This document shows positions 45,434-56,499 of a DNA stretch of 64,000 nt, piece by piece. The notes beneath the pieces were generated by a model. The model was not told the origin of the DNA and made no database searches. It saw nothing but the letters and a program-made list of their open reading frames with translations. Origin of the DNA: Ceriagrion tenellum (Eukaryota; Arthropoda; Insecta; Odonata; Coenagrionidae); NCBI GenBank assembly GCA_963169105.1, contig OY720636.1, positions 150,408,500 to 150,472,499 of the forward strand. Reading direction: 5' to 3'. The position numbers and the translations under genes are program-made. How positions within the stretch are numbered: position 1 is the stretch's first letter; every line of letters begins with the position of its first letter.

Positions 45434-46260
45434 GTTGCCCACGAGTCCGGCTAAGAGGCATTTCCAGAGGAGGGGAAGGTGGCAGCCATCGTCGCGGTTT
45501 TAATTCCTTGTCCTTTTTGCGATTTCAGTTGACCCGGCAAGCGAGCGGGGCAGATAAATTTCTTTTGTTGTTATCACCTTTGTCTTTCAAAACCAATCAA
45601 TCGAATAATTTTCCTTTTTTAGGCTTATGGCTATCTCTTTGGAAATACCGAAGAGATTCGGTGAGACCAAAAACATATGTAGGGTCCTAAAAAAAGGGAA
45701 AAAACCGCTTTGGCGCCGTGAAAAAAATTGGACTGATATCTCCTTCTTTAAACGACAAACAATGGTCCTTGCAGTCCGAAGAAGTGTGCAAGATACTGTG
45801 CTGCTGCGGCGGCAGTTATATTGGACAAAGCTGCCACTCAATGTAGGTCAGAATAGAGGATCACAGGAGAGATGTGAGGAATAGACAGTGGCAAAAATCA
45901 GCCGTTGCCGAACACTTAATGTCTGGATCCGGTCACTTTATTGATTTTTAAAAGACAAAAGTGAGAAGTATGGAAAGAATTTTATCTGCCCTTGCTTGTC
46001 AATAGAAATCTCAAAAAGGGCGTGGGCTTTTAACCGCGACGATGGCTACCAACCTTCCGTCTCCTGGAAACGCCTCCTAGCCGCATAATCAGACGCAGCG
46101 AACCGCGTCCTGACCAACTGTGACCTTCCGACGAAAACATGATAAAATGTGACCTCGCAGCTGCACGATATAAAAAGAATGATTGAAGACGACGGGACAC
46201 GTATTGGTACACTGTGGCTCCTGTATGCGTTAGCCATTTTGTCCTTGCGGAGCTCTGAAA
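45434..46260 (+). mobile_element. Penelope-like retroelement, copy C, with inverted terminal arms
   Basis: The centre (45718-45950) encodes a GIY-YIG endonuclease: KIGLISPSLNDKQWSLQS, then CKILCCCGGSYIGQSCHSM, VRIEDHRRDVRN, KSAVAEHL and GHFIDF. The SYIGQ motif and the Arg and Glu/Asp-His positions are recognisable. Stops interrupt the frame after CHSM and after IDF. Flanking arms are inverted: 45448-45503 (CGGCTAAGAGGCATTTCCAG, then CAGCCATCGTCGCGGTTT) matches the reverse complement of 46030-46084. Penelope elements are known to carry terminal repeats in either orientation. No RT domain remains. The subfamily is distinct from copies A and B. Confidence 0.78.
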
Positions 46261-46269
46261 TTGCAATAG

Positions 46270-47480
46270 CCTTTCCTTACTGTTCTAAGTTCTAACTTTT
46301 TCTAGATCTCTTAAATAAATACGGCTGCTCACAGCGTTTTACCTCATGTATCTGTTTGATTATGACATTAATTGTCAGAAGTCATTGCGACCATTTACAA
46401 TTGCGAGTTAAATGCAAGCGCTGTGTTTAAACCTTTCTTTAATTTGTGGATTGCATTCCGTATTCCTCCTTTTTTGGAATGCGTATATACTAGAAATGCT
46501 CGTATAATTGATCTTATAGTCCGTTAAGCATTCACGGCGTTAGCAACTTGCGACATTTCCTCGCCAAAATTGGATCTACTCCCTCTACTAATCATTTGAG
46601 TGAACAAATATAACTCTGTCTTCAGACACTTGGTGGTATTCTATTGTTCAAAAAATGTATTTTTCCAAACGTTCACAGTACCACAGGTTAACCCGTAGCA
46701 TTTTGAAAGTTTGATAAAGTTGAACTTAAATAATAATTCCAATGAAACCCGTGAATAAGCTTAACCGCTATCTGGCAAAATACCGTCGACAACTCTTCCT
46801 ACTGGAGAATGACCTTGAGTGTTGGAAAACGTCCGGCACGCATGGGAACTCCTATTAGTAAGGGAGGAAGCGTTTTCGGGGGCAAAGGGTTCCACGCTGC
46901 CTGCCGCTCCCCGTCGTCGAGGGTCCTTCTCCGGGGGCGTGGGAGGGTACGAGATCCGGTTAGAGGCGGTGGTCCTGCATCGGGTTTTTTTTCACTCGGA
47001 GAGTGGGGCGGTCGCTCCCGGCTGAGCTCTGCCCTTTGACCGAAGGGGATGGATGGATGGATGATGCTTAGAGAGAGGGAGAGAGAGGGAAGTGTTCGCA
47101 GCCGGCCAACTTGTTCAAACCCTCCGTTGGCCGCTTGGGGAGGGTGGGGGTGAGAGGAGGAGGAGGAGACGGTGAAGGTCTCCCTTCGCTGCCGCCTTTC
47201 CGATAACCGTATTTCAGATCCCTTGTAACTGGCGTCCAGCGAGAGAGAGAGAGGGAGAGATATGGGAAGATAGGCAGGGGATGAGAGAGAGAGAGTGGGT
47301 CCACCAACAATGACACTGTCCTCTTGTTGTAGTTAATTTACACCCCTTTGGCGGCAGCTGCGTGATAAAACTTAATGGTAATTATTGCGGTTAAGGTCAT
47401 ACTAGCTAAGGTTTTCGTCGCAAGATATTACTTAGCATAATATCTACTATTCTGGCCTAATTTGAAATTAATGATCTCAT
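46270..47480. other. No gene recognised; GC-rich patch
   Basis: 46800-47040 is CpG-rich with open frames on the plus strand but no domain. 47050-47110 and 47240-47300 are GA-rich (GAGAGA runs) with a GGATGGATGGATGGATG run near 47046. The rest is AT-rich unique DNA. Confidence 0.35.
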
Positions 47481-47486
47481 AATTCT

Positions 47487-48345
47487 ATGAAAGCTATAGG
47501 AGACATCGGGGGCATAAAAGTGGGAGGTGAGAGAATAAAAGCTATCAACCATGCGGATGACCAGGCTATAATAGCAGAGAATCAAGAAGAACTTCATAAG
47601 ATGATGGAAAGAATTAGGAAGAAAAGTGAAGAGTATGGGATGAGTATAAATAGAAATAAAACTGTGGTTATGAGGGTAGCGAAGACAGAAGGACCATTAA
47701 ATGTATGTCTGGAAAAATAAAAATAAAAACAAGTAATTGACTTCAATTACCTGGGTTACAAGTTAACTCAAGTACTATAGTTACTCAGAACAGCAATTGT
47801 ACAGAAGAAATTAAAAGTAAAATTGCGCAAGGAAAAGTAGCATTTAGCAAGATTAAGGAATTGGTGACATCGAGGAATGTCAGGACAGATATAAGAAAAA
47901 GATTCGCAACATGCTTCATATGGAGTATTGTACTGTATGGATGCAGAACATAGACCTTGAAGAAGAGAGAAGAAAAGTACTTGGAAAGCTTTGAGATGTG
48001 GATGTGGCGACAAATGAAGAGAATTGGGTGGAAAGATTGAGTTGGGAATGATGAGGTGCTGAGGAGGATTGGAGATGAAAGGAGTATCTTGAGAAAAATT
48101 AAAAAGAGGAAGACTAATTGGATTGGGCATTTTTTAAGGCGGAATAGTGTTCAGATTTTAATTATCGAAAGGAAAATAGAGGGGAAGAGAGGAAGAGGAA
48201 GGAAGACGCACGGAATGCTGACAGACATCAAAAAAGGAAGGAGCTATGAAGAGATGAATAGAGAGGTCCAGGACAGAATGCTGTGGAGGGAGTACCGTTG
48301 AAACCTGTCCAACGACAGAATAACAATGATGGTGATGATGATGAT
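47487..48345 (+). pseudogene. RTE-like LINE, 3' half of the reverse transcriptase ORF
   Basis: The frame 47487-47720 reads GGIKVGGERIKAINHADDQA, IIAENQEELHKMMERIRKK and YGMSINRNKTVVMRVAK. HADD stands at the FADD catalytic position, so the two Asp are kept. Stops and frameshifts follow (FNYLGYKLTQ near 47740). The last frame (48056-48301) reads LRRIGDERSILRKIKKRKTN, WIGHFLRRNSVQ, EGKRGRGRKTHGMLTDIKKG and MLWREYR, the typical end of this family. A short GATGGTGATGATGATGATAA tail closes the copy. It is 5'-truncated and inactive. Confidence 0.85.
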
Positions 48346-48349
48346 AAAT

Positions 48350-48735
48350 TTTATAAACGTTGTTAAACGCGAATAGCGAAACTTTTTTAGACGTTTGCTA
48401 GAGGTAGAAGCCGATTTATTACGGATGTGAAATCCACAGAGATATCATGGAAATGAAGTGAAGACATTATTCGGTGTATTTGGTCCGTATTTTCATTTGA
48501 TGAAAAAAATAGCCAAATTCTCACTAAAATGCTTTTGATGAAGTTTAAAAGTTGACCTTTCTGTAAATACTTTAGCTGTATAAGATGTGAAACAAACGTC
48601 AACTTAGAGACTCAGATACGTATGTTTAGTTAAAAATCAAAAATTGTATCAATGAAAACAAAGTTTTTCGTCATCAATATGATAGTTTCCTCTCCATGCT
48701 TCTTAATGTATACAATGCATTTGAATACAGGTAAA
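48350..48735. other. No feature recognised
   Basis: Unique AT-rich DNA between the RTE tail and the CR1 3' end. Confidence 0.35.
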
Positions 48736-48959
48736 TCTACATCTACATCTACGTAATACTCTGCGAGCCACCCTGAGGGTGTGTGGCAGGGGGTGAAGAT
48801 CACCAAACATGCACTATTGACATGCAAGTAGGATATTTAAGGGGGATATGCTAGATAATAGGGTCACATGGAGCTAGATGGTTAGTTACTACATAATAAG
48901 GAAGGGATTATTGGTTGTTATTACATTCATCATGCACTACACACTACTCTAACTATATT

Positions 48960-51921
48960 TTACCTATCTATCCCTTTGCTACGCTGTCTATTGTTTTCTC
49001 TTATAGTACGCGGGAAAAATGACATTTTAAATCTATCGGTACGACAATCTATCTCTCTAATCTTCTTAATCTGATCAAACCTAGCATAATACGCAGGGGT
49101 TCTTAATATATATCTAACGTCATCTGTGAACAAAACGGTTTCGAATTTACTTACAAGGTTTAACCTAAATTTTAACCTGCGTTCTGATAGTAATTCCCAT
49201 CCGAGTTCTTCTATTAAGCTCGCAACACTTATACAATTCTCATAACGGCCTTTAACAAACCTAGCGGATCTCCTTTGCACACGCTCTAATTCTTTTATCA
49301 TACCTTCCTCGTACGGATCTCATATACTAGCGGCATATTCTAAATGAGGCCTGACAAGTGTAAAATAGCTTCTTTCTCGTACTCTCTCATCGCATTTGCC
49401 TAGAACCCTTTTTACTAATCCTAATCTACGGTTTGCTACACTAGTTATTTCCCCCATGTGTTTCCCCCATGACATGTCTTCGGTGATGGTGACGCCTAAG
49501 TATTTAATAGATTCTACGTTACATATTTTGTTGTCTTTGATGCAATAATTATTCTGGGGAAAGCCATTCTTTTTCCAAAAGTTCATTATCGCGCATTTCT
49601 TCAAATTTAATTCTAGCTGCCAACTATCACACCAATCATCAATCGCATCTAAATTCTTAGCTAAAGACTGACTATCCTCTTCATTTCTAATTTCCTTATA
49701 CACTACTGTATCATCGGCAAAAAGACGGAGTTTTCTATTTTTTTACTACTGTATTCAAGTCATTTTGGTACAGAAGAAATAAAATTGGGTCTATCACGCT
49801 TCCCTGGGGAACACCTGATGTAGCTTTTACTTTGCCGGAGCTGACACCATCTAATACCACCCTTTGAACGCATTCATGTAAGAATTCTCCTATCCAGCCT
49901 ACTATATTACTGTCTATCCTGTATGATGCTAACTTCGCGAGTAACTTACAGTGGGGAACCTTGTCAAAAGCTTTTCTATAGTCAAGAAACACTGCGTCTA
50001 CCTGTACGTTACCTTCTCCAGAAACTAAAATATCGTGAACAAAAAAACCTAATTGAGTTTCGCAAGACCGTCCCTTTCTGAACCCATGCTGGTTTGTTAT
50101 CAATAAATCCTGGCTGTCGAGGTGTCCCATTATTGATGTAACTATTATATGCTCTATAATTTTACATGATAGTGACGTTAATGATATTGGTCTATAATTA
50201 CATGGTTGCTCCCTATCGCCGCTTTTATAAATTGGGGTCACGTTTGCTATCTTCCAGTCTTTGCGAACCGCGTGTTCTTCGAGGGATTTGTTAAACACTA
50301 CTTGAAGATACGGAGCCATTTTGAGAGTTAATTCTTTGTAAACACGAGCTGAAATTTCATCAGGACCTGAGGACTTGTTCGGGCTAATGTTACTTAGTAA
50401 GGATACGATTCCGCTACAAGATATATCGATCGGGGTCATTGGTTGTTGAAATCGGTTTCTAAAACTATTTCGCCTCTACAGTTTTTCAAGGAATTAACCG
50501 GTGATTTTTTAGTTCCCTGTACTTCCCTTACATGTGACCAAAATGCTTTCGGATTTCTATCTAGTTGTTCTCCAAGTACTTTTCTCTTGAATTCATTAAC
50601 GCTTTTCTAACGGCTGTTTTTGCGGCTGCTTTACAAATTGTATAATGTTTGATAGTATTTTTTAGGTCGCTATTAGCTACATTTTTCTTAGTTTTGCGTG
50701 GCTAACTCGTTGGCGTTTTAAACATTTTCTAACCTCCGCGTTGTACCACCTTGGTTCCATATTCTCCCTCTTATACTTATGAGGTATGTATCTGTAGACA
50801 AGTGACCGTGTAATTTGGAGGAACTCTTTCCATGTATTGTCTGTATCACTATTTTTGCTAATGTTCACGAATTTTTCAAAAGATGTCTTTAAGTCCCGCC
50901 TAAATCCGTTAAAATCTGCTTTACTAAAAAGGTAAATCTTTCTTTTTAATTTAAAATTTTTCTTAGTATTAAGGGAAACTTTTACGTGCACTACCTTGTG
51001 GTCGCTTATTCCATCGACATTTTCAAATTTAATAACTTTTTCAGGGATGTTTGTGGCAAGTAAATCGAGAACATTTTCCCCTCTATTAGACAAATTTACT
51101 ATTTGATGTAGTGCGTATGATGCGAACAGGGTAAGCAATGACTCGCAGATTTCTCTGTCCCTACCTCCAGACTTATGACTGCATGTTTTCTAATCTATCG
51201 ATGGTGTATTGAAATCTCCACCTACAATTATCTGTCGTTCGTTACTATGGGAATTAAAGGACCTGATCTGTTTCTCGAGTTCTAACACTGAGTGTACATC
51301 GGAATGGGGAGGTCTACAGTAGGCACAAACGTATATTACTTTTGAATTAGCACATTGAATGGAACACCATAAACTTTCTATTATATTATCGGAAATCACT
51401 TCTATTTTGCTGACTATTGTATTCTTTACTGCGATAAATACTCCGCCTCCCGGTCGACCCTCTCGATCTCTCCTCTATACCCTAAAATTTACTGGAAAAA
51501 TTTCTCTATCAGCAATATCGCATGTTAACCAACTTTCCGTTCCTGTAATTATGTCAGAATTAGTACTCTCTATAAGGTGATGGAATTCAAGTATCTCGCT
51601 TCTTTAACTACGACAATTAACTACCACTACTGAAAATTCCTATATTTTAATATGTCTGCTTATTGTATTTGTGGGGTTTCTGTTTACTAAATTATTGGGA
51701 AAGTTACAGTTTGGAAATTCATGGGTGTTGTTTTTATTTCTATGTTTTTCCTTTTTCTGTGATTTCTTCCGTCCCACTATACCTATACTGTGTTGTCTGA
51801 TCAACTCGTTATTCTTTGCTATCCTGGTGAATGGAAAGTCATTGAATGGCCTACTATTTGACCTACTCTCTTTCCTAAATATTTCTAATTTATTGTCATC
51901 TATTAAGCTTTTCCTAGGCAC
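48960..51921 (-). pseudogene. CR1 ORF2: AP-like endonuclease and reverse transcriptase
   Basis: Endonuclease blocks: VVNCRS near 51620, SDIITGTESWL near 51560, RRDREGRPGGGVFIAV near 51470, VGGDFNTPSID near 51200, LDLLATN and DGISDHKVVHV near 51060-51000. RT blocks: SPNKSSGPDEISARVYKE (~50390), NYRPISLTSLSCKIIEHI (~50190), VDAVFLDYRKAFDKVPH (~50000), TSGVPQGSVIDPILFLLY (~49810) and LFADDTVVY (FADD at 49710-49721, intact). Thumb and end: VESIKYLGVTITEDMSWG, LVRPHLEYAAS, RVQRRSARFVKGRYEN, LGWELLSERRLKFRLNL. Inactivating changes are a frameshift in a 7-A run at 49738-49744, TAG after NTPSID (51190), TGA for the Trp of SIWDP (49320), and stops around 51607-51640. Few changes imply a fairly recent insertion. 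Confidence 0.85.
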
Positions 51922-52033
51922 TAAACTTTGTGTACTCTTTATTATTATCTGACTTTCTGGAAATGCACTGAATTCGTTCCCACTAACTGACCTACTCTCT
52001 TGCCTGCCATCTATGCTAAACTCGCTGCGTATG

Positions 52034-52509
52034 CTAAAATATTCTGCACGCTACCTTCTGCGATGCCTTATACGTATAATGGACACCCGAGCGATTTAAT
52101 GGCACTCGACACGAATCCAGCAACGACCTAAGGTCCAAGAACCCAGCTCCCTCGCTCCCGCAGACATCACTGAGCCTCTGGTTTATGCTTTCCACTCGGC
52201 TCCAAACCATCGAACTCCGATCCGTCCTTGGCACCAAGCTGCGTATCGTGAGTCTCATATTAGTACCAGATCCGCGGCGAATACGGCGGAGCATAGATCT
52301 CTCACAGAGTCTAAAATCTCCTCTGATCCCCGACCCACAACGTCATTGGCCCCAACATGGGCCACCACATGCAACCTAGAGCAGTTCGTGCCCTTGACCG
52401 CCGACTTCATCGCCTTCGTCACCTGTGCCACCTCTCCTCCTGGTATACACCAGGAGGTGACCCGTACATCGTCTCCTTCCCTTCGGGCCTTCCCACGCAG
52501 TGGGGCCAA
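52034..52509 (-). pseudogene. CR1 ORF1 with SGNH-esterase-like domain (one frameshift)
   Basis: The first minus-strand frame (52509-52255) reads VRVTSWCIPGGEVAQVTKAM and LHVVAHVGANDVVGRGSEEI. The GAND word is the Gly-x-Asn-Asp block of SGNH/GDSL hydrolases. After a frameshift near 52255-52294 the protein continues with SLVPRTDRSSMVWSRVESIN, GFLDLRSLLDSCRVPLNRSG and VHYTYKASQK, where VHY holds the likely catalytic His block. Esterase domains in ORF1 are established for CR1-clade LINEs and are thought to help target or assemble the ribonucleoprotein. The Ser block upstream of 52509 is not clearly visible. The start codon is uncertain. Confidence 0.7.
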
Positions 52510-52620
52510 TATACGACGGACTTCGGACTATACGAGGTATTCGGAAAACTTAAAGTGCGTTCTCCTAAGCAGAAAATCTAAAGAGGTTTCTTGGTGAAAC
52601 TGGCGTGTGTTCTCGGGTTC

Positions 52621-52959
52621 GAGAATCACCACAAGAGGAACTGTTCATCGAGAAAACACACCGACGGACGGAATGATTTTCCTTCGGCGACTTCCTCCGT
52701 GGACTCCCAACCCGCCACATGCTCGCGGGCATTTAATCGCAAGCGCAAGCGACCAGAGCGAGAATCCTTACCCTGGCAACACGAGCATTGGTAGATTTCA
52801 AGTCTATACCTTCTCGCTGAATATACCCCTTTGCAGCTACTCGTGCCTATCTTCTTTCAATCGCTCCATCTGGTCTGAATATATTTGTCAGGACTATTCT
52901 GCAGCTAACAACAGTTCTATCCTCAGGCCTGTCAACAATATCCCTAGTGAGCTTAAGTC
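52621..52959. other. Junction between CR1 and copia sequence; nothing assigned
   Basis: CpG-containing unique sequence that may be CR1 5' UTR or copia sequence. No motif decides the matter. Confidence 0.3.
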
Positions 52960-53780
52960 AGCTTAATGAGAATGGGGAAGCTTTTCCTACCTTCGGTTTA
53001 TCTTCTTCATACCTCCATTTACAGTCCGCCGCCGTGTGACCAATCTTTCTGCACCTGTAACATCGGAATGGGAATTTTCTCGGCATCCGTGGCGCATCAA
53101 AGTCTTTGCCTCAAGGGCTTCGGGCTCTCGTCGCTAGTTTTCTCGACGTTCGCGCGATCAGGGCTCAAGCCGTTGCATCGCCAGTGAATTTCTGCATCCG
53201 GGACTCCCGATTCTTCAAGGATTTTCAACTTCAGCGTCTCAGAATCAGGAAGCTCGTCACGAGATTCAATTGCACCCCTGAAATTTTTATAGGAGCTCGA
53301 TAGACTATAAAGCAACGTAATGGCTTGCAAGTCACGATTAATTTCGGCCGACATAGATGAAATTATCCGCCGCGTCGAAAAATCTAAGCATATGCTCTCG
53401 AACGTCGTCACCCTCTTGCATTTTCTGCAGAGTAAGCTGCGTTAATAGCATCGCCTTCCTCACAGGCCCCTTCGGGGCGTAAATTGATTCCAGCTTTAGC
53501 CAAACTAATTTAGAGGTTTCACAACCTTTTATTTGCTTAAGCTCAGAGGGGTTTATACTTAAGATTTGATCTCACCTTGCTTTTCGGTCCATGTTCCTCC
53601 ATGCTTCCAATTCCTCCAGCGATTTTTAACCCATTTCGCTGGCTTCTGGTTTCGGTTTCTCACCCGTAACGTTCTGCCAAAGGTCATTTCTGATGAATAG
53701 GGCTTCAGCCTGCATATACGCCACGTGTAGTAGTTGTCATACTTCAGTGCTTCCAGCTGTGAATAATTATCAGCATTCAT
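52960..53780 (-). pseudogene. Ty1/copia-type gag with zinc knuckle (frameshifted)
   Basis: Reading the minus strand from an ATG at 53780: MNADNYSQLEALKYDNYYTW, then (after a shift) IRNDLWQNVTGEKPKPEAS, which is the start of a copia-type Gag. The middle, 53411-53210, reads ITLLYSLSSSYKNFRGAIES and LPDSETLKLKILEE, the LL-SLP-SY pattern of this family. Near 53060-53000 a CCHC zinc knuckle is visible: CYRCRKIGHTAADC. Several stops and frameshifts separate the parts. Protease, integrase and RT are absent. The copy ends where CR1 sequence takes over. Confidence 0.78.
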
Positions 53781-53877
53781 CGTGACGGTACTTGTAGACT
53801 CCTCGCGACAGCAGATAACGTGATCGAATATAAAGTCTTAAAAATCGCAAATTACGGCATCCTGTGCCCATAACCAA

Positions 53878-54331
53878 TGTTAGAATAAAGGTGGATTTTC
53901 AAAGGAAAAGTTAATTAGTACCGATGCAAAAGAACATATTAGATACTTGGGGGATACAAATATGCACTGCTTGGAGGTCCATACGAGTGTGAACGCGTGG
54001 CAAAAGTACACCGCCTACCAAGAGGCTATTAGAAGTGCCACCTACGAGGAGTTTAGTCATGGCGCACATTTTGAATAAAAACAAAACACTAACATTTACT
54101 CTGTCTTCTAATAACTTCGTTACGGATCCTGGAAATGACGGAACTGATTTGCGATGGTATCTTTAGAATGAGTGGTAAGGTGGTCGGTACTACATAACTA
54201 TCTCTGGTGTACACATTGGTTTAACGTGGTTTCACCGTTTAACAGCTATAGCGCCATTAACTTCTTATTGTATTGTATTGTATCTAGTGGGTATTATATA
54301 AACACGCGTCTCCGTTCTAATATCAGCAACA
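53878..54331 (-). repeat. Probable 5' LTR of the copia-type element
   Basis: Upstream of gag on the minus strand, the sequence TTATTCTAACA ends at 53878 and is followed by TTGGTTATGGGCACAGG. That resembles the half-initiator-tRNA primer site of insect copia elements. The putative LTR starts TGTTGCTGATATTAGAAC at 54331, giving TG...CA ends and 454 bp. It contains GTTTATATAATACCC, a TATA-like word. The other LTR was not found, so the start is inferred. Confidence 0.45.
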
Positions 54332-54755
54332 AAATGTTACCTTTTATGTAGATATTCTTGTCTCAAGTTGAGCTTAAATGAACGTTGCGTTAAATACGAG
54401 GGGTAAACGCACGAGGCAAAATAGAATATTTCTATCTTTCACGAATGCTATGTTTTTGAAAATCTGCGTATAAGAATTTGAAACCTTGGGAATTATCGAT
54501 AAAAATAAATAATGCGCAACTTTCGCGCCTTTATTTATTCTAGCTCTCAGCTGACCATTGCCATGATTGAAGGCAAAATATGGTAGTTCCATAGGAGTGG
54601 CGCTGCAGTTGGCTTATGCGGCCATCGAGAAGTGTTCGCGGAACAAGTGGTCTCGAAACAATCAATGCAAATTTACTGTATCGGTGGCGGGCGTCGTAAG
54701 CAAAAGTGGAATTTTGACAAGTGAAGTTAGTGAACAGATGGAATTTTCCGATTTA
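54332..54755. other. No feature recognised
   Basis: Unique DNA between the probable LTR and the MITE. The plus-strand frame 54567-54821 has no domain and runs into the MITE. Confidence 0.3.
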
Positions 54756-55424
54756 AGCTACGTTTTCATGGACGCGACAGAGGCGCACGCGCGCGACGAG
54801 ATGCGTCATTTCTTTGCGTGAACCGTTCGCATGCAAGCGAACCTGCGCGTTGGTGAACCTACGCGTCGGAGGTACGTACGCGCCATCTACGGCAGAGAAG
54901 AAATGGTAAAAAAGGGAACCGTGACGACCGTGTGTGCTTATCGCTCTACTACCTATTGTTGATAATAGTGTGTTGATAGTTATCTCGCTCCATCCAATTT
55001 CAATAGTTATTATTCTTCGATTTCCTCTACAACTTAATTCCTCTCATCCGCACGCCAACTTGCTGAGAGCTAATTTACGTGCAGTTTTTTAAAGAAAGAA
55101 ATGGAGGCAGTGGCACCATTGGATTCCTTTTCCCTTCACGCCATCTCCCTTAGGTTTCTATCCCTGTATCGATAGTCCTTATAATTGTACAGGAACGTGT
55201 ACTTCTCTCGAGTTTCAAAGATGATTATTTCATCTATAGAACCTACCCTTCGCCGGTCAGCCATATTTTTGATTCTACGCGTTCCACGCGTCGAAAGTTG
55301 AAAATATTTCGACTCGGGCGACGCGACACTACGCGAACATACGCGAAGAAATCCGGGCTTCTGATTGGCTGAGGATCTAGCTTTCGCGACTCTTCCTCTG
55401 AAACGCGTTCATGAAAACGTACCT
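54756..55424. mobile_element. PIF/Harbinger-like MITE with TTA target duplication
   Basis: The left tip AGCTACGTTTTCATGGACGC matches the reverse complement of the right tip, AGGTACGTTTTCATGAACGC. TTA abuts both tips (54753-54755 and 55425-55427), the 3-bp duplication typical of PIF/Harbinger. ACGCG and TCGCG words are concentrated within ~130 bp of each end, as subterminal binding sites often are. The 669-bp unit lacks a transposase ORF. Confidence 0.75.
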
Positions 55425-55499
55425 TTATTTGGGCTCGTGTAGTCGCGTTGCAAACTCCTAGTGTGGAAACGGAGCGTTTCTCTGGCCAATCACCGCTTT

Positions 55500-56300
55500 C
55501 TCTCCTTCTTTAACTTCCCCTTTTAACTCGAACACTCCTTCTCTCCCTCCCCATCACCCTCTCCTCCTCCAGACCGCCTCCTTTCGGTCGCCTCTTCCGT
55601 CCTTCTTTTGTCTGCCTCCGAGGGAGAGAGAGAGGAAGGACAATGAGGCAGGGGAGGATGCGACCTCTGTCTCTTTTTCCGAGCAACACTTTTTAACCCT
55701 TCCTCCTCCTCTCCCGCCGGGTGACTGACCCGTGAACGCGGTCGCCATGGGAACGGGTGTGGGTGGGCGAGAAGGCCTTCGATGACGCGGCGGGAGTCTT
55801 CTTATTCCACTTTCCCTCTCCTGCGCTCCTTTATTTTGGCCACGACTTCGAGACGGACGGACGGGGGAGATTCCCAGGTGATCGCCCGAAGAATTGGAGA
55901 GAGGGAGGACGTGTCGTCTGACGTGCTCGGAGCATCCCAGAAGAGCGGAAGTCCAGAGAAGAAGAGAAGGGATGGACATTGGCCGCTCCTCCTCGCATTC
56001 TCTCTCTCTCCCTCTCTCTGTCTCGGCCATCCACATCACCTAATGCATATTATATTTTATATATATAATATATCCTGTGCCTCCAAGGGGTTGACCGGAA
56101 GCATGCAGTTGAGGTACGTGTACCGCGGGGACTCACACTACCCGTGGCAGCGTAGAGACGTGTCACTCCTTGATTGCGAGACACGAGCGGAAGCATTCGG
56201 AGGAATCAAAACCACGACGACTTCAAACAAAGGCAGAGAATTGATTGGCCTGCGTGCCATGTACGAAGAAAATATCTATATATTTTAGTAAATCTTTATC
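55500..56300. other. GC-rich island; no gene accepted
   Basis: Pyrimidine-rich (55500-55580) and purine-rich (55620-55660, 55870-55980) tracts make frames of 161 and 168 codons on opposite strands. The plus-strand frame 55782-56288 ends with a less biased stretch (MQLRYVYRGDSHYPWQRRD, near 56102-56160) that could be coding, but it matches nothing I know. (TC)n and TATA runs lie at 55996-56070. Confidence 0.35.
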
Positions 56301-56403
56301 GTATATTCCATAATACCATATAAACTCTGTATGAGAGCGTTGGGTTGGAAGAAAAAGGGGCGTTATCGCCTCATCCAACCCAGACTAAATGAAACTCAAG
56401 TCA

Positions 56404-56437
56404 AGTCTCTCTATTTCTCTCTCTCTTTCTCTCGCTT

Positions 56438-56475
<38 letters not shown>

Positions 56476-56492
56476 TCTCTCTCTCTCCCTTG
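56404..56492. repeat. (CT)n microsatellite
   Basis: About 85 bp of CTCTCT with occasional TTT or CCC interruptions. Confidence 0.95.
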
Positions 56493-56499
56493 GACTTGA

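Larger units (their letters stand above)
48736..52620 (-). mobile_element. Near-full-length CR1-family LINE
   Basis: On the minus strand, an esterase-type ORF1 (52509-52034) precedes an ORF2 with endonuclease and reverse transcriptase (about 51921-48960), a ~220-bp 3' UTR and a CATCTACATCTACATCTACG tail (plus-strand reading) at 48736. At ~3.9 kb it is the most complete element in the window. Damage is light: one frameshift in ORF1, one in an A7 run just before FADD, and a few point stops. The 5' boundary is uncertain because the next recognisable sequence, a copia gag, begins near 52960. Confidence 0.88.

Noticed and set aside
55782..56288. 168-codon ORF with a plausible-looking C-terminal part
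   Set aside because: Most of it crosses GA/TC-rich tracts. The last 60 residues match nothing recognised and no splice or start signal supports it.
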